Positions 35,717 through 44,648 of a stretch of DNA of 64,000 nucleotides are shown here, in pieces. Position 1 is the first letter of the stretch. The number at the start of each line of letters is the position of its first letter. The stretch is from Pelagibacterium limicola (GTDB lineage Bacteria; Pseudomonadota; Alphaproteobacteria; Rhizobiales; Devosiaceae). The notes below the pieces were generated by a model. That model did not search any database. It saw only the letters and a list, made by a program, of their open reading frames with translations, and was not told the origin of the DNA. Made by a program: the position numbers and the translations under genes. Location: assembly GCF_015694405.1 (NCBI RefSeq), contig NZ_JADQDB010000003.1, forward strand, positions 310,001 through 374,000, read 5' to 3'.

Positions 35717-37096
35717 TCAGGCTGCCACCTTCTCCCCATCCACCACGCGATAGCTCGGCGCCTTGAGTGTCACGAGTTCCTCGGCGGCGGTCGGATGCAC
35801 GGCGATGGCGTGGTCGAAATCGGCCTTGGTGGCATTCATGCCCATGGGGATGGCAACGAGCTGGATCATTTCCCCTGCCCCCGGCCCCATGATGTGGCAA
35901 CCGAGGACGCGGCCGGTCGCTGTCTCGGTGATGAGCTTGAGCATCATCTTGTCCTGCCGGCCCGAAAGCGTGTTGATCATCGGGCGGAAGCGGGTGAGGT
36001 AAACATCGATGGAGCGGTAGCGTTCGGCCGCGCGCTCTTCGGAGAGGCCAACCGTGCCGATTTCCGGCTCGGAGAACACCGCCGTGGGGATCAGGTCATA
36101 GGGCACGGTCGTCGGCGTGTTGTTGAATACTGTCTGCGCGAAAGCGGCTCCCTCGCGGATCGCGACAGGGGTCAGCGCCGCGCGGCCCGTCACGTCGCCC
36201 ACGGCATAGATCGAGGGGCATGACGACCGGGAATAGGCGTCGACCACGATGGCGCCAGTCTGGTCGCGATCCACGCCGGCTGCTTCGAGTCCTAGATCAT
36301 CGGTGTTGGGGTGGCGGCCGGTTGCGAACATGACCGCCCCGAAGGTCGCCTCCTCGCCGTGCGAGAAGCTGACGCACACCCCCTCGCCGTCCTTCTCGAG
36401 CTTGCTGATGTGATAGCCATAGCGCAGGCGTACCCCGCGTTCATGAAGGGCGCTTTCCAAACCTTCGCGTATGTCATGATCGAAACCGCGGAGGATACGG
36501 TCGCCGCGATAGACGAGGGTGGTATCCACCCCCAGGCCGGAAAAGATCGTGGCAAATTCCACAGCGATATATCCGCCGCCTTCAACAAGAATAGTCTTGG
36601 GCAGGGTTTCGAGATGAAAGGCCTCATTTGAGGTGATGCCGAGTTCGGCGCCCTCGATGGCAGGTTTGAAGGGGGAGCCACCGGTCGCGACCAGAATATG
36701 CCTTGCCTCGAGCGTGCCGCCCGATTTCAAGCTTACACTGTTGGGGCCGGTGATCGTCGCACGGTCGTGGAACAGGGTAACGCCCGAGCCATCGAGCAGC
36801 GTTTCATATATCTTTTCGAGCCGGGCGATTTCCTTGTCCTTGTTGGCGAGGAGGGTCTGCCAGTCGAAAGACGCATCGACTTGCCAGCCGAAGCTGGGCG
36901 CGACGTCGAAGAGGTCGGGAAAGCGCGAGGCATAGACGAAGAGTTTCTTGGGCACGCAGCCCCGGATGACGCAGGTACCGCCATACCGATATTCCTCGAC
37001 GATGGCCACTTTGGCACCAAGTTGAGCCGACATACGCGCTGCGCGAACCCCGCCCGAGCCGCCCCCTATCACCACGAGGTCGTATGTATCGCTCAT
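35717..37096 (-). CDS. gor: Glutathione-disulfide reductase
   Basis: A 459-residue flavoprotein that reduces oxidised glutathione with NADPH. It has the FAD-binding GGGSGGVRAAR motif (residues about 10-20), the redox-active disulfide GGTCVIRGCVPKK (about residues 40-52), the NADPH-binding segment GGGYIAVEFA and the C-terminal HPTAAEEL containing the catalytic His. The ATG at 37096 (MSDTYDLVVIGGG) is preferred. In Rhizobiales rpiA, a DUF2059 gene and gor commonly stand in this order, as here, though a strong terminator separates gor from the other two. Confidence 0.95.
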   Translation of the reverse strand: MSDTYDLVVIGGGSGGVRAARMSAQLGAKVAIVEEYRYGGTCVIRGCVPKKLFVYASRFPDLFDVAPSFGWQVDASFDWQTLLANKDKEIARLEKIYETLLDGSGVTLFHDRATITGPNSVSLKSGGTLEARHILVATGGSPFKPAIEGAELGITSNEAFHLETLPKTILVEGGGYIAVEFATIFSGLGVDTTLVYRGDRILRGFDHDIREGLESALHERGVRLRYGYHISKLEKDGEGVCVSFSHGEEATFGAVMFATGRHPNTDDLGLEAAGVDRDQTGAIVVDAYSRSSCPSIYAVGDVTGRAALTPVAIREGAAFAQTVFNNTPTTVPYDLIPTAVFSEPEIGTVGLSEERAAERYRSIDVYLTRFRPMINTLSGRQDKMMLKLITETATGRVLGCHIMGPGAGEMIQLVAIPMGMNATKADFDHAIAVHPTAAEELVTLKAPSYRVVDGEKVAA

Positions 37097-37149
37097 CGCC
37101 TGCACCAGAACCTTTGAAAGAACGCACTATGTGGGAAGCGGGGTGGCAC

Positions 37150-37178
37150 AAAAAAACCCCTCGCACAAGGCGAGGGGT
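37150..37178 (-). terminator. Rho-independent terminator between the DUF2059 gene and gor
   Basis: ACCCCTCGC (37156-37164) pairs with GCGAGGGGT (37170-37178); on the minus strand the hairpin is followed by seven T residues. It follows the DUF2059 stop by 27 bases, so gor likely needs its own promoter in the 53 bases before its ATG or depends on readthrough. Confidence 0.9.
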
Positions 37179-37205
37179 CCGCAATCTCGTCGCTACGTCC
37201 GCAGA

Positions 37206-37727
37206 TCAGACGTTGTAGCCGCCTTCGCGCAGAATGGCGCGGACGCGAGCGAGGAACTCGCGTTGCGTGTTCTGTTCCCAAACGCCCAGCACCGTCCGCA
37301 TGTCCTGGTTTATGGTGACGTTTTGGGCGAGGAGCTTCTTTCCGAGGTCGCTGTTGTAGAAAGTGAGGATTTCCTCGAGCTCTTCCTGGGTGAAGCGCAT
37401 GGCATAAATGCGGGCGAACTGGTTGTAGAGCTCGCTCTTTCTCGCTTCATATTCGTCGAACGCGGTCTGGATGGCCTCCTGCACAGGATCGGCCAGGGCC
37501 GGATCCTGCTGGACGAGGATCCGCATGACGTTGAGCCCGATCTCGATCAGCGTGATCTCATAGACATTGGCGTTGTCGGTGAGGTCGATATAGCTGCGCG
37601 CCGCCGCGAGGTGTTCGGGCGAGATTTCCTGCTGCGCCTGGGCGGAAGCCATACCCGATACCGCCAGAGTACCGGCGAGGAACAGCGCCGCAGGCAGGCG
37701 GCGCAAGGAAAAAAACGTGGTCGACAT
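37206..37727 (-). CDS. DUF2059 exported protein
   Basis: A protein of about 173 residues with an N-terminal signal peptide (MSTTFFSLRRLPAALFLAG, cleavage near ASAQAQ). The C-terminal DUF2059 domain is clear in YAMRFTQEELEEILTFYNSD and GKKLLAQNVTIN. Function is unknown; family members are periplasmic helical proteins. The start could also be the ATG at 37757. It lies 34 bases after rpiA on the same strand and ends before a strong terminator. Confidence 0.85.
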   Translation of the reverse strand: MSTTFFSLRRLPAALFLAGTLAVSGMASAQAQQEISPEHLAAARSYIDLTDNANVYEITLIEIGLNVMRILVQQDPALADPVQEAIQTAFDEYEARKSELYNQFARIYAMRFTQEELEEILTFYNSDLGKKLLAQNVTINQDMRTVLGVWEQNTQREFLARVRAILREGGYNV

Positions 37728-37761
37728 TTGTGCGTTCGGTCCCTTCCGAATTGCCATTCGG

Positions 37762-38460
37762 CTATGCTTGTTGCTCCGACAGGCGGATAACACCATCCGG
37801 CGCCGCAAGATAGGCCTCGCGGCACAAATCGAGAAACAGGCCGTGCTGAACAACACCTGGAATGTCCAGCAATGCCCGTGAAACCGCTTCTGCGTCGGAA
37901 ATGCGGCCAAATGATGCGTCGAGGATATAGTGCCCGCCGTCGGTGGTGAAGGTCTCTCCGCCCCTCTGGCGCAGCGACAGTCCGCCCTGGGCTCCGAAGG
38001 CCTCCATCACATTGCCAACGGCCCTGCGTGTGGCGGCGAACCCGAAAGGATTGACTTCCACCGGAAGCGGGAATTGTCCCAGCGTTTCGACCAGCTTGCT
38101 GTTGTCTGCAATCACCACCATGCGGGCGGAGGCTGCCGCGACGATCTTCTCGCGCAGCAAGGCGCCGCCGCCGCCCTTGATGAGCCTGAATCCGCGGTCG
38201 ATCTCGTCAGCGCCGTCTATGGTAACGTCGAGCGCGTCGATGTCGTCGAGCGACGTCAGGGGTATACCGAGCGACAGGGCCTGCTTTGCCGTTTCCTCCG
38301 ACGTGGGAACGCAAAGGCACTCGAACCCTTTCGCCACTTCGGCGCCGAGCAGATCGACAAAGTGCTTTGCCGTCGACCCGGTCCCCAGCCCGATTCGCAT
38401 TCCAGACCGAACCTCGGACATCGCCGCCTGGGCGGCCTGGCGTTTAAACGCATCGCTCAT
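37762..38460 (-). CDS. rpiA: Ribose-5-phosphate isomerase A
   Basis: A 232-residue isomerase linking ribulose 5-phosphate and ribose 5-phosphate in the pentose-phosphate pathway. The substrate loop [16 protein letters not shown], the DGADEID catalytic motif and [14 protein letters not shown] are all present. GGAG six bases before the ATG at 38460 sets the start. It heads the rpiA-DUF2059 unit. Pentose-phosphate flux and glutathione reduction (gor) are linked through NADPH, which may explain the conserved neighbourhood. Confidence 0.95.
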   Translation of the reverse strand: MSDAFKRQAAQAAMSEVRSGMRIGLGTGSTAKHFVDLLGAEVAKGFECLCVPTSEETAKQALSLGIPLTSLDDIDALDVTIDGADEIDRGFRLIKGGGGALLREKIVAAASARMVVIADNSKLVETLGQFPLPVEVNPFGFAATRRAVGNVMEAFGAQGGLSLRQRGGETFTTDGGHYILDASFGRISDAEAVSRALLDIPGVVQHGLFLDLCREAYLAAPDGVIRLSEQQA

Positions 38461-38714
38461 TGGGTTCTCCAAATGGAAATTTCCCGGCAGGTTTCCGGGG
38501 TGAAATTCCCGATGTCAATTGGCCTAAGGGGTAAAGCGCGTTTGTGAGCCCCGCCAGATGTCTCTTGTTTGCAACACTTTGCCCGTCGGACTAGGTGAAC
38601 AGCGCTCAACCTGATGTGAAGCCCCTAGGCGAAATGTGGCAATCGCACTATGCAGCGAAATGGTTTGTGGACGGAATCGCATGGCGGAGCCGTCCTTCAA
38701 GGGGCATATCACGG

Positions 38715-39302
38715 ATGAAAACGGCATTTGTCTTTCTCTTACTTGTTCTTTCGGCGGGCCTCTTCGGAGGCGCGGCTTCTGCAAGCCAGACCGTCCGGGT
38801 CTATGACGCCGATCTCAACGCCTTCGTCGATCGTCCCACGAGCGGCGGTCTCCGCGGCAGCCCGATCAAGAAGCAGATCGTCGAATACCGGACCAATTAT
38901 GCGGTCGGCACGATAGTCGTCGAGACCGGTGAGCGGCGCCTCTATCTCGTTCTCGAAGATGGCAAGGCCATGCAGTACGGGATCGGTGTCGGACGCGACG
39001 GTGCAACGTGGTCGGGCACCCACCGAGTTACCCGCAAGGCCGAATGGCCGGACTGGCGTCCGACCGTCAACATGCTGCGCCGCGACCCATCCCTGCCCCG
39101 CTACATGGAGGGTGGACCGGACAATCCGCTCGGCGCGCGTGCCCTCTATATCGGCTCGACCATGTACCGCCTGCACGGCACCTCCGAGCCCTGGTCCATC
39201 GGCCAGGCTGTTTCCTCGGGCTGTATCCGCCTGACCAACGAAGACATCATCGATCTCTACAACCGGGTCGAAGTCGGCGCGACGGTCGTGGTCCGGCGAT
39301 AA
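38715..39302 (+). CDS. L,D-transpeptidase (YkuD domain)
   Basis: A 195-residue exported enzyme that forms 3-3 peptidoglycan crosslinks or attaches proteins to the wall. The ATG at 38715 begins a signal peptide ([19 protein letters not shown], cleavage near ASAS). The YkuD active site is complete: His154 in RLHGTSEPW and Cys170 with Arg172 in SSGCIRL. The ErfK-like block [10 protein letters not shown] precedes it. AAGGGG lies about ten bases upstream. It is divergent from rpiA and followed by a terminator. Rhizobiales rely strongly on L,D-crosslinks, and several copies per genome are normal. Confidence 0.93.
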   Translation: MKTAFVFLLLVLSAGLFGGAASASQTVRVYDADLNAFVDRPTSGGLRGSPIKKQIVEYRTNYAVGTIVVETGERRLYLVLEDGKAMQYGIGVGRDGATWSGTHRVTRKAEWPDWRPTVNMLRRDPSLPRYMEGGPDNPLGARALYIGSTMYRLHGTSEPWSIGQAVSSGCIRLTNEDIIDLYNRVEVGATVVVRR

Positions 39303-39330
39303 GACTGGCGGTTATCTCGCTGACACGAAG

Positions 39331-39355
39331 AGCCGCCCCTTTGGGCGGCTTTTTT
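39331..39355 (+). terminator. Rho-independent terminator after the L,D-transpeptidase gene
   Basis: AGCCGCCC (39331-39338) and GGGCGGCT (39343-39350) form an 8-bp stem with a CTTT loop followed by a T-run. Confidence 0.9.
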
Positions 39356-39402
39356 ATTCCAACGGAGTTTCGAAGCGGCCAGCAAATCCCTATACTCTAT
39401 CC

Positions 39403-40431
39403 ATGCATCAGCCATCGCCCCCATCGCCAAGCGCTCCCTTCCGACCCCTGATCGACGGATTCGGGCGGCAGGTGACGTATTTGCGGGTTTCGGTCACCGA
39501 CCGGTGCGACTTCCGCTGCACCTATTGCATGGGCGAAGACATGACCTTCCTGCCCAAAAGCGAGGTACTCAGCTTTGAGGAAATCCAGGCGATCATTTCC
39601 GCCTTCGTTGCACGCGGGGTGCGCAAGGTGCGCCTCACGGGCGGAGAGCCGCTGGTACGGCGCGATATCATCAAGCTGATCGAAGCCATCTCTGCGACCC
39701 ATCTGGCGTCGGGGCAGCTCGAGGAATTGACCATCACCACCAATGGCAGCCAGCTCGGGGTTCAAGCGGAGCGGCTGGCCACACTGGGGATCAAGCGCAT
39801 CAACGTGTCGCTCGATACGCTCGATTCCGAGCGGTTCAAAGAGATCACGCGCCGCGGACGGCTGGGTCAGGTGCTCGACGGGATCGATGCCGCCCAGAAC
39901 GCCGGCATTGCCGTCAAGATCAACATGGTGCCCATGCGCGGGGTAAACGATGACGAAATCGTCCCCCTGCTCGAATGGGCGCATGGGCGGGGTTTTGATC
40001 TGACGCTAATCGAGGCGATGCCCTTGGGCGAGGTCGCGATCGACCGTGCCGAAGCCCACCTCTCCCTGCGCGAAGTTCGTGACCGTCTGACCGAGTGCTA
40101 CCGGCTGGAGCCGATCGCCAAGCGAACGGGCGGGCCGGCGCGTTATATGCGGGTGGCCGAAACCGGGGGTACGCTGGGCTTCATCACGCCGCTGTCACAC
40201 AATTTCTGCGAGAGCTGCAACCGCGTGCGCCTGACGTGCACCGGCGCGCTTTATATGTGCCTGGGGCAGGAAGACCGCGTCGACCTGCGCGCGGCCTTCC
40301 GTGAGGGCGGCGAGGAAGGGCTCGATGCCGCACTCGACCGTGCGATGATCCTCAAGCCCAAGGGGCACGATTTCGTCATCGATCGTGCCCAGCCAGCCGT
40401 GGCGCGTCACATGTCGGTGACGGGGGGATAA
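39403..40431 (+). CDS. moaA: GTP 3',8-cyclase, molybdenum cofactor synthesis
   Basis: A 342-residue radical-SAM enzyme for the first step of molybdopterin synthesis. The N-terminal cluster site is CDFRCTYC (residues about 36-43) and the C-terminal cluster is carried by CESCNRVRL and CTGALYMC; the LTGGEPLVR motif binds S-adenosylmethionine. The C-terminus ends in two Gly residues, as needed for MoaA activity. No ribosome-binding site is seen before the ATG, but a -10-like TATACT lies at 39391-39396, so the message might be leaderless. No other mo-genes are adjacent. Confidence 0.95.
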   Translation: MHQPSPPSPSAPFRPLIDGFGRQVTYLRVSVTDRCDFRCTYCMGEDMTFLPKSEVLSFEEIQAIISAFVARGVRKVRLTGGEPLVRRDIIKLIEAISATHLASGQLEELTITTNGSQLGVQAERLATLGIKRINVSLDTLDSERFKEITRRGRLGQVLDGIDAAQNAGIAVKINMVPMRGVNDDEIVPLLEWAHGRGFDLTLIEAMPLGEVAIDRAEAHLSLREVRDRLTECYRLEPIAKRTGGPARYMRVAETGGTLGFITPLSHNFCESCNRVRLTCTGALYMCLGQEDRVDLRAAFREGGEEGLDAALDRAMILKPKGHDFVIDRAQPAVARHMSVTGG

Positions 40432-40519
40432 TCTGCCCACGCTTCGATGAAAACGTGTCCACCCGTTCGCTTCCCCATCAAAGGGAACTTGCCGGGCGAC
40501 TTCCACGGATTGGAACGTT

Positions 40520-40999
40520 CTAGGCGTCGCTTAAAAGAGCGAACTCGAGGGGGAGCGCGGTGGTGTATTTGATCTGTTCCATCGCAAAGGACGAACTGAC
40601 GTCCGATAGTGCGATCCGCGAGATGAGCTTCTTGTAGAAGGCGTCGTATGCCTGGATCGATGGGACGACGACCCGCAGCAGATAATCGACCTCGCCGCTC
40701 ATGCGATAGAATTCGACGACCTCGGTGAAATCCTCGACAACGGCCGCGAATTTGCGCAGCCAGGCGTCGTTATGCTCGTTCGTCTTGACGGCGACGAATA
40801 CCGTCACCCCGGCGTTGACCTTTTCGGGGTCGAGCACGGCGACGCGGCGCTTGATGACCCCCTCTTCCTCCATTTTCTGGATGCGCCGCCAGCACGGAGT
40901 CGTCGAAAGCCCGACCTTGCGCCCGATTTCGGCGACGGGTGTCGTCGCATCCTTCTGCAAAAGCTGGAGAATCTTGCGGTCGAGCTTATCGAGCGCCAT
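40520..40999 (-). CDS. Lrp/AsnC-family transcriptional regulator
   Basis: A 159-residue regulator with the N-terminal HTH (LDKLDRKILQLLQKD, VGLSTTPCWRRIQKMEEEGVI) and the RAM ligand-binding domain after it (GEVDYLLRVVVPSIQAYDAF). AGGGG six to seven bases before the ATG at 40999 supports the start; the frame extends further upstream without support. Such proteins usually respond to an amino acid and often control a neighbouring transporter or catabolic gene, but none is adjacent here, so its target is unknown. Confidence 0.92.
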   Translation of the reverse strand: MALDKLDRKILQLLQKDATTPVAEIGRKVGLSTTPCWRRIQKMEEEGVIKRRVAVLDPEKVNAGVTVFVAVKTNEHNDAWLRKFAAVVEDFTEVVEFYRMSGEVDYLLRVVVPSIQAYDAFYKKLISRIALSDVSSSFAMEQIKYTTALPLEFALLSDA

Positions 41000-41287
41000 T
41001 TGAGCCCCTGAAATTATTTTCCCAAACTCTAAAAGATTTTCTGTGACGAAGGAAAATCGTCCGCCTGGCTGCCACATTTGACGCGGCGGCGTTGCTGGTG
41101 TCAAGGCGGAGGGACGGCATTTTGTCCCCTGATCGACCGCTCGCGCCCCGCCATGCCCGCATCGCTCGAGATCGGCCGGATCTCATAACCCCGTATTAAC
41201 CACGACAACCATAGTTTACGTCCGAGTATGTGTGTTCTCCGTTAGGTTTTCCCTGGTGGAGTTTTGAGTTGAGTACCGAGTACCGTC

Positions 41288-42811
41288 ATGCCCGTTGGTG
41301 CGGCATATCAGAAAGCTGAGACGCAGCGGTCAGGTTATGACGCGCGCAGGAACGTGCAACGCACCGTTCTCGACGCCCGCCAGCGCCTGACATCCAGCTC
41401 GGGTACGCGCGTTTCTTTCGATTACGATCTGCTCGACGATTACGCCGCGGCGCGCCTTTCGGGGTTCCTGCCCACCCTGCTTGTCATCGGCATTCTGACG
41501 ACCGCCGCCGCGCTCTGGGTTCCGCTGACGATAGCGGCCATCTGGGCCGGGTTCGTGCTGGTCGCCAATGCCGGAATTGCAGGACTTTGCCGCCAGTTCA
41601 AGCACGCAAAGCCGGAGGCGTTCAACGCCCAGCGGTGGACCGCCATCTTCATCACGGGCGAAACCATCAATGGCCTTGCCTGGGCGTTGATGGCCGCGTT
41701 GCCGATCCTCGCTGGCGGACCGGACATTCAGATCATCGTCTTTGCGATGCTGCTCGTGGGAATCGCTGTCAACGCGGTTTCGACGCGCACCTTGCCGCGC
41801 GCGACTATGGTCTCCACCCTGCCCGCTTCGCTCGCAGTGGGGGCAGTCCTGGCATGGTCGGGCGGGACGCTGAACTACGCCCTTGCCTCAGTGGCGATGG
41901 GGGCGTTCATCTTCTTCGTTTTCCTCGCCAACCAGCTTCATAAATCCGAACTTGGCAACCTTGAGCACCAGCTCGAAAAGGATGCGCTGATCCTCGAGCT
42001 CGAGGAGGCGCGCAACATGTCGGACGAAGCGCGGCGCCATGCGGAACAGGCCAACATCGCCAAGTCCCGGTTCCTGGCCACGATGAGCCACGAATTGCGT
42101 ACACCGCTCAACGCGATCATCGGATTTTCCGAAGTGTTGAAGTCCGAGCTCCTCGGCGCCCACACCGTGCCGCAATACAAGGAATATGCTGGCGACATCC
42201 ATGCCAGCGGGCAGCACCTCCTGAACCTCATCAACGAGTTGCTCGACCTCTCGCGCATTGAGGCGGGCCGCTACGATCTCAACGAGGAAGCCATCAGCCT
42301 TGCGGACGTCGCGGACGATTGCCGCCGGATGCTGGAAATCCGCGCGCGCGCCAAGGGGATCGAGTTCGTTTTCCATTGCGAACAGAACCTGCCCAAGCTC
42401 TGGGGCGACGAGCGGGCGGTGCGCCAGGTCGTCCTGAATCTCCTCTCCAATGCGATCAAGTTCACCCCGCAATCGGGGCGTGTCGCGCTGAGCGTCGGCC
42501 GGTCCGGGGACGGCGGGCAGTTCATAAAGGTCACCGATAACGGCCCGGGCATTCCCGAGGACGAAATCGAGACGGTATTGTCCTCGTTTGGCCAAGGGTC
42601 GCTGGCGCAGAAAACCGCCGAACAGGGCGCCGGCCTTGGCCTGCCGATCGTCCAGAAGATCATGGACCTGCACCAGGGCCGGTTCGACCTCTTCTCCAAG
42701 CTCCGGTTCGGTACCGAGACCATCGCCACCTTCCCCCGCGCCCGGGTGATGGAGGGCATGGCGCCGGTCGTCGAGCCACGCACGCTCGAAATCTATTCCG
42801 AAGCCGGCTAG
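41288..42811 (+). CDS. Membrane sensor histidine kinase (PleC/DivJ/PdhS-like)
   Basis: A 507-residue kinase with about six membrane helices (residues about 58-215) and no evident periplasmic sensor domain. A coiled linker leads to the phosphoacceptor helix FLATMSHELRTPLNAIIGFS with His268. The ATPase domain has the N box (NLLSNAIKF), G1 (DNGPGIPEDE) and G2 (GAGLGLPIV). Sequence style in the HisKA region is that of alphaproteobacterial PleC/DivJ/PdhS cell-cycle kinases acting on DivK-like regulators. No response-regulator gene is adjacent. The ATG has no clear ribosome-binding site. Confidence 0.9.
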   Translation: MPVGAAYQKAETQRSGYDARRNVQRTVLDARQRLTSSSGTRVSFDYDLLDDYAAARLSGFLPTLLVIGILTTAAALWVPLTIAAIWAGFVLVANAGIAGLCRQFKHAKPEAFNAQRWTAIFITGETINGLAWALMAALPILAGGPDIQIIVFAMLLVGIAVNAVSTRTLPRATMVSTLPASLAVGAVLAWSGGTLNYALASVAMGAFIFFVFLANQLHKSELGNLEHQLEKDALILELEEARNMSDEARRHAEQANIAKSRFLATMSHELRTPLNAIIGFSEVLKSELLGAHTVPQYKEYAGDIHASGQHLLNLINELLDLSRIEAGRYDLNEEAISLADVADDCRRMLEIRARAKGIEFVFHCEQNLPKLWGDERAVRQVVLNLLSNAIKFTPQSGRVALSVGRSGDGGQFIKVTDNGPGIPEDEIETVLSSFGQGSLAQKTAEQGAGLGLPIVQKIMDLHQGRFDLFSKLRFGTETIATFPRARVMEGMAPVVEPRTLEIYSEAG

Positions 42812-42858
42812 CGCTTTAACGTCGCCGGCTCACTGCACAGTCCGTCGGTCCACCGGCG

Positions 42859-43542
42859 TCAGACCGCCCGCAGATCCTCGACCAACACGCCGACATGCGG
42901 GATCTCATTGTCATGAGGCTTGTCGCGGATGGTTTCGGCGAGGCCCGCAGCATACCACTCCTGCATGGCCGGCAATGCGAGCAGCCGCTGCGCATAGGCC
43001 ATCGCGGGATCGCTGAGCTTCAACCCATAGGTCTGGATGCGGAAGGCGACGGGGCAGAAGAAGGCGTCCACCGCCGTAAACCCGTCGCCCGCAAGGTAGG
43101 GGCCGCCGAAGCGGGTGAGCCCTTCGTTCCAGATCTCGTCGATGCGGGACAGATCGCGCGAAAGCGCAGGGCTGACCTCATGGAGGCGGACGCGAATGCC
43201 GACATTCATGCCGCATGTGCTGCGGAGCGTGGAAAAGCCCGCATGCATCTCCGCGCAGGCAGACCGCGCCCAGGCGCGGGCCGTCCTGTCGGCGGGCCAG
43301 ATGGACGGGTGGTCTTCGGCAACGTATTCCGTGATGGCCAGGGAATCCCAGACGGTGCGGCCATCACCGACGAGGCAAGGGACAAGCCCCGTCGGAGAGA
43401 ACTTGCGGAACTCATCGTAGGTGGCGCCTTCAAGGAAAGGAACGAAGCGCTCCTCGAAGGGGATGCCGAGCCCCTTGAGCAAAACCCAGGGGCGAAGGGA
43501 CCAGGAGGAATAGTTCTTGTTGGCGATGTAGAGGACGTACAT
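42859..43542 (-). CDS. Glutathione S-transferase
   Basis: A 227-residue GST. The N-terminal thioredoxin-like domain starts MYVLYIANKNYSSWSLRPWV with the likely catalytic Ser in NYSSWSLRP, and DSLAITEYVAE forms the glutathione-binding element. The C-terminal helical domain contains the FTAVDAFFCPVAFRIQTYG segment. Substrate is unknown. It is 24 bases from cobT on the same strand, an association without an obvious biochemical link. Confidence 0.9.
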   Translation of the reverse strand: MYVLYIANKNYSSWSLRPWVLLKGLGIPFEERFVPFLEGATYDEFRKFSPTGLVPCLVGDGRTVWDSLAITEYVAEDHPSIWPADRTARAWARSACAEMHAGFSTLRSTCGMNVGIRVRLHEVSPALSRDLSRIDEIWNEGLTRFGGPYLAGDGFTAVDAFFCPVAFRIQTYGLKLSDPAMAYAQRLLALPAMQEWYAAGLAETIRDKPHDNEIPHVGVLVEDLRAV

Positions 43543-43566
43543 GGCGGTGCTCCCGTTCAGTCTGGT

Positions 43567-44583
43567 TTACTCGATCTTCCCTGCCACGGCCGCTTCGGCG
43601 AACGTAGCCATGTTCTTGTGCAGGTGCAGCGCGGTTTTGCACAGCGCTGCGGCGATGGCTGCGCCGCTACCCTCCCCGAGCCGCATCCCCAGATTGAGCA
43701 GCCCTTTCCTGCCCATCGCTTCGAGCGCGCGCGCATGGCCTCCTTCGGCCGAGACATGGGCGAAAAGACAGTGATCAATCGCCGAGGGATTGACGGCATG
43801 GGCGATGGCGGCGGCGCTGGTGGCGACGAACCCGTCGACGATCACCGGGATTTTCTGGTGCCGCGCGGCAATGATGGCCCCCAGCATGGCGGCGATTTCC
43901 CGCCCTCCCAAGTGGGAGAGGATATCGAATGGCGTCGTCAGGCGGCCTGCATGGCGCGCCAATGCGCGATCCACCGCATCGGCCTTGCGCTTGAGGCCCT
44001 CATCGTCGACCCCGGTGCCCCTTCCGGCCCAGTCGGCTCCCGAGCCGCCATAGAGCGCAGCGTAGAGCGCGGCAGCAACTGTCGTGTTGCCAATGCCCAT
44101 TTCGCCGATGCAGAGCAGATCGACATCGCCGGCGATGGCTTCCATGCCATAGGCGATCGTCGCGGCGGTCGTGCGCGCGTCCATTGCGGGGACCACAGTG
44201 ATATCGCCGGTCGGCACGTCGAGCGCCAGTTCGAACACCCGCAGGTTGATTTCATGCAGCGCGCAGATCTGCGAAATCGCCGCGCCGCCATTGGTGAAAT
44301 TGGCGACCATCTGCGTGGTCACCTCGCGTGGGAACGCCGACACGCCCTGATCGGTCACGCCGTGATTGGCGGCGAAGATGGCGACCATCGGATCGTCCAT
44401 CGTGGGGGAGGCCTTGCCCTGCCAGCGCGCCAGAAATTCCACGAGCTTTTCCAGTTCGCCGAGCGAACCGGCAGGCTTGGTCAGCTGCGAATCGCGCGCA
44501 CGTACGGCCTCGACCGCCGCTTCATCGCCCTCAGGCCCAAGCATCAAGAGGTCCTGAATGTCGACGAAGGCTGAGGCAGTCAT
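43567..44583 (-). CDS. cobT: Nicotinate-nucleotide:dimethylbenzimidazole phosphoribosyltransferase
   Basis: A 338-residue CobT that activates the lower ligand of cobalamin as alpha-ribazole phosphate. Recognisable parts are DSQLTKPAGSLGELE near residue 30, VAIFAANHGVTDQGVSAFP, GEMGIGNTTVAAAL and the C-terminal AVNPSAIDHCLFAHVSAEGGH followed by the LNLGMRLGEGSGAA loop. GGAG seven bases before the ATG at 44583 supports this start. It is divergent from cobS across 65 bases, and no cobalamin riboswitch fits in that gap. Confidence 0.94.
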   Translation of the reverse strand: MTASAFVDIQDLLMLGPEGDEAAVEAVRARDSQLTKPAGSLGELEKLVEFLARWQGKASPTMDDPMVAIFAANHGVTDQGVSAFPREVTTQMVANFTNGGAAISQICALHEINLRVFELALDVPTGDITVVPAMDARTTAATIAYGMEAIAGDVDLLCIGEMGIGNTTVAAALYAALYGGSGADWAGRGTGVDDEGLKRKADAVDRALARHAGRLTTPFDILSHLGGREIAAMLGAIIAARHQKIPVIVDGFVATSAAAIAHAVNPSAIDHCLFAHVSAEGGHARALEAMGRKGLLNLGMRLGEGSGAAIAAALCKTALHLHKNMATFAEAAVAGKIE

Positions 44584-44648
44584 GGCGGCTCCAAGATTCG
44601 GGTGATAAGAGGGGACGTTCTTGTGCGGCATCGAAAAGGAAAAGGCAA

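Noticed and set aside
42895-44574. 559-codon plus-strand frame opposite the GST and cobT genes
   Set aside because: It crosses the gap between two intact genes and is Arg/His/Gly-rich without family motifs.
44584-44648. Cobalamin riboswitch between cobT and cobS
   Set aside because: The 65-base gap is too short and lacks the B12-box.
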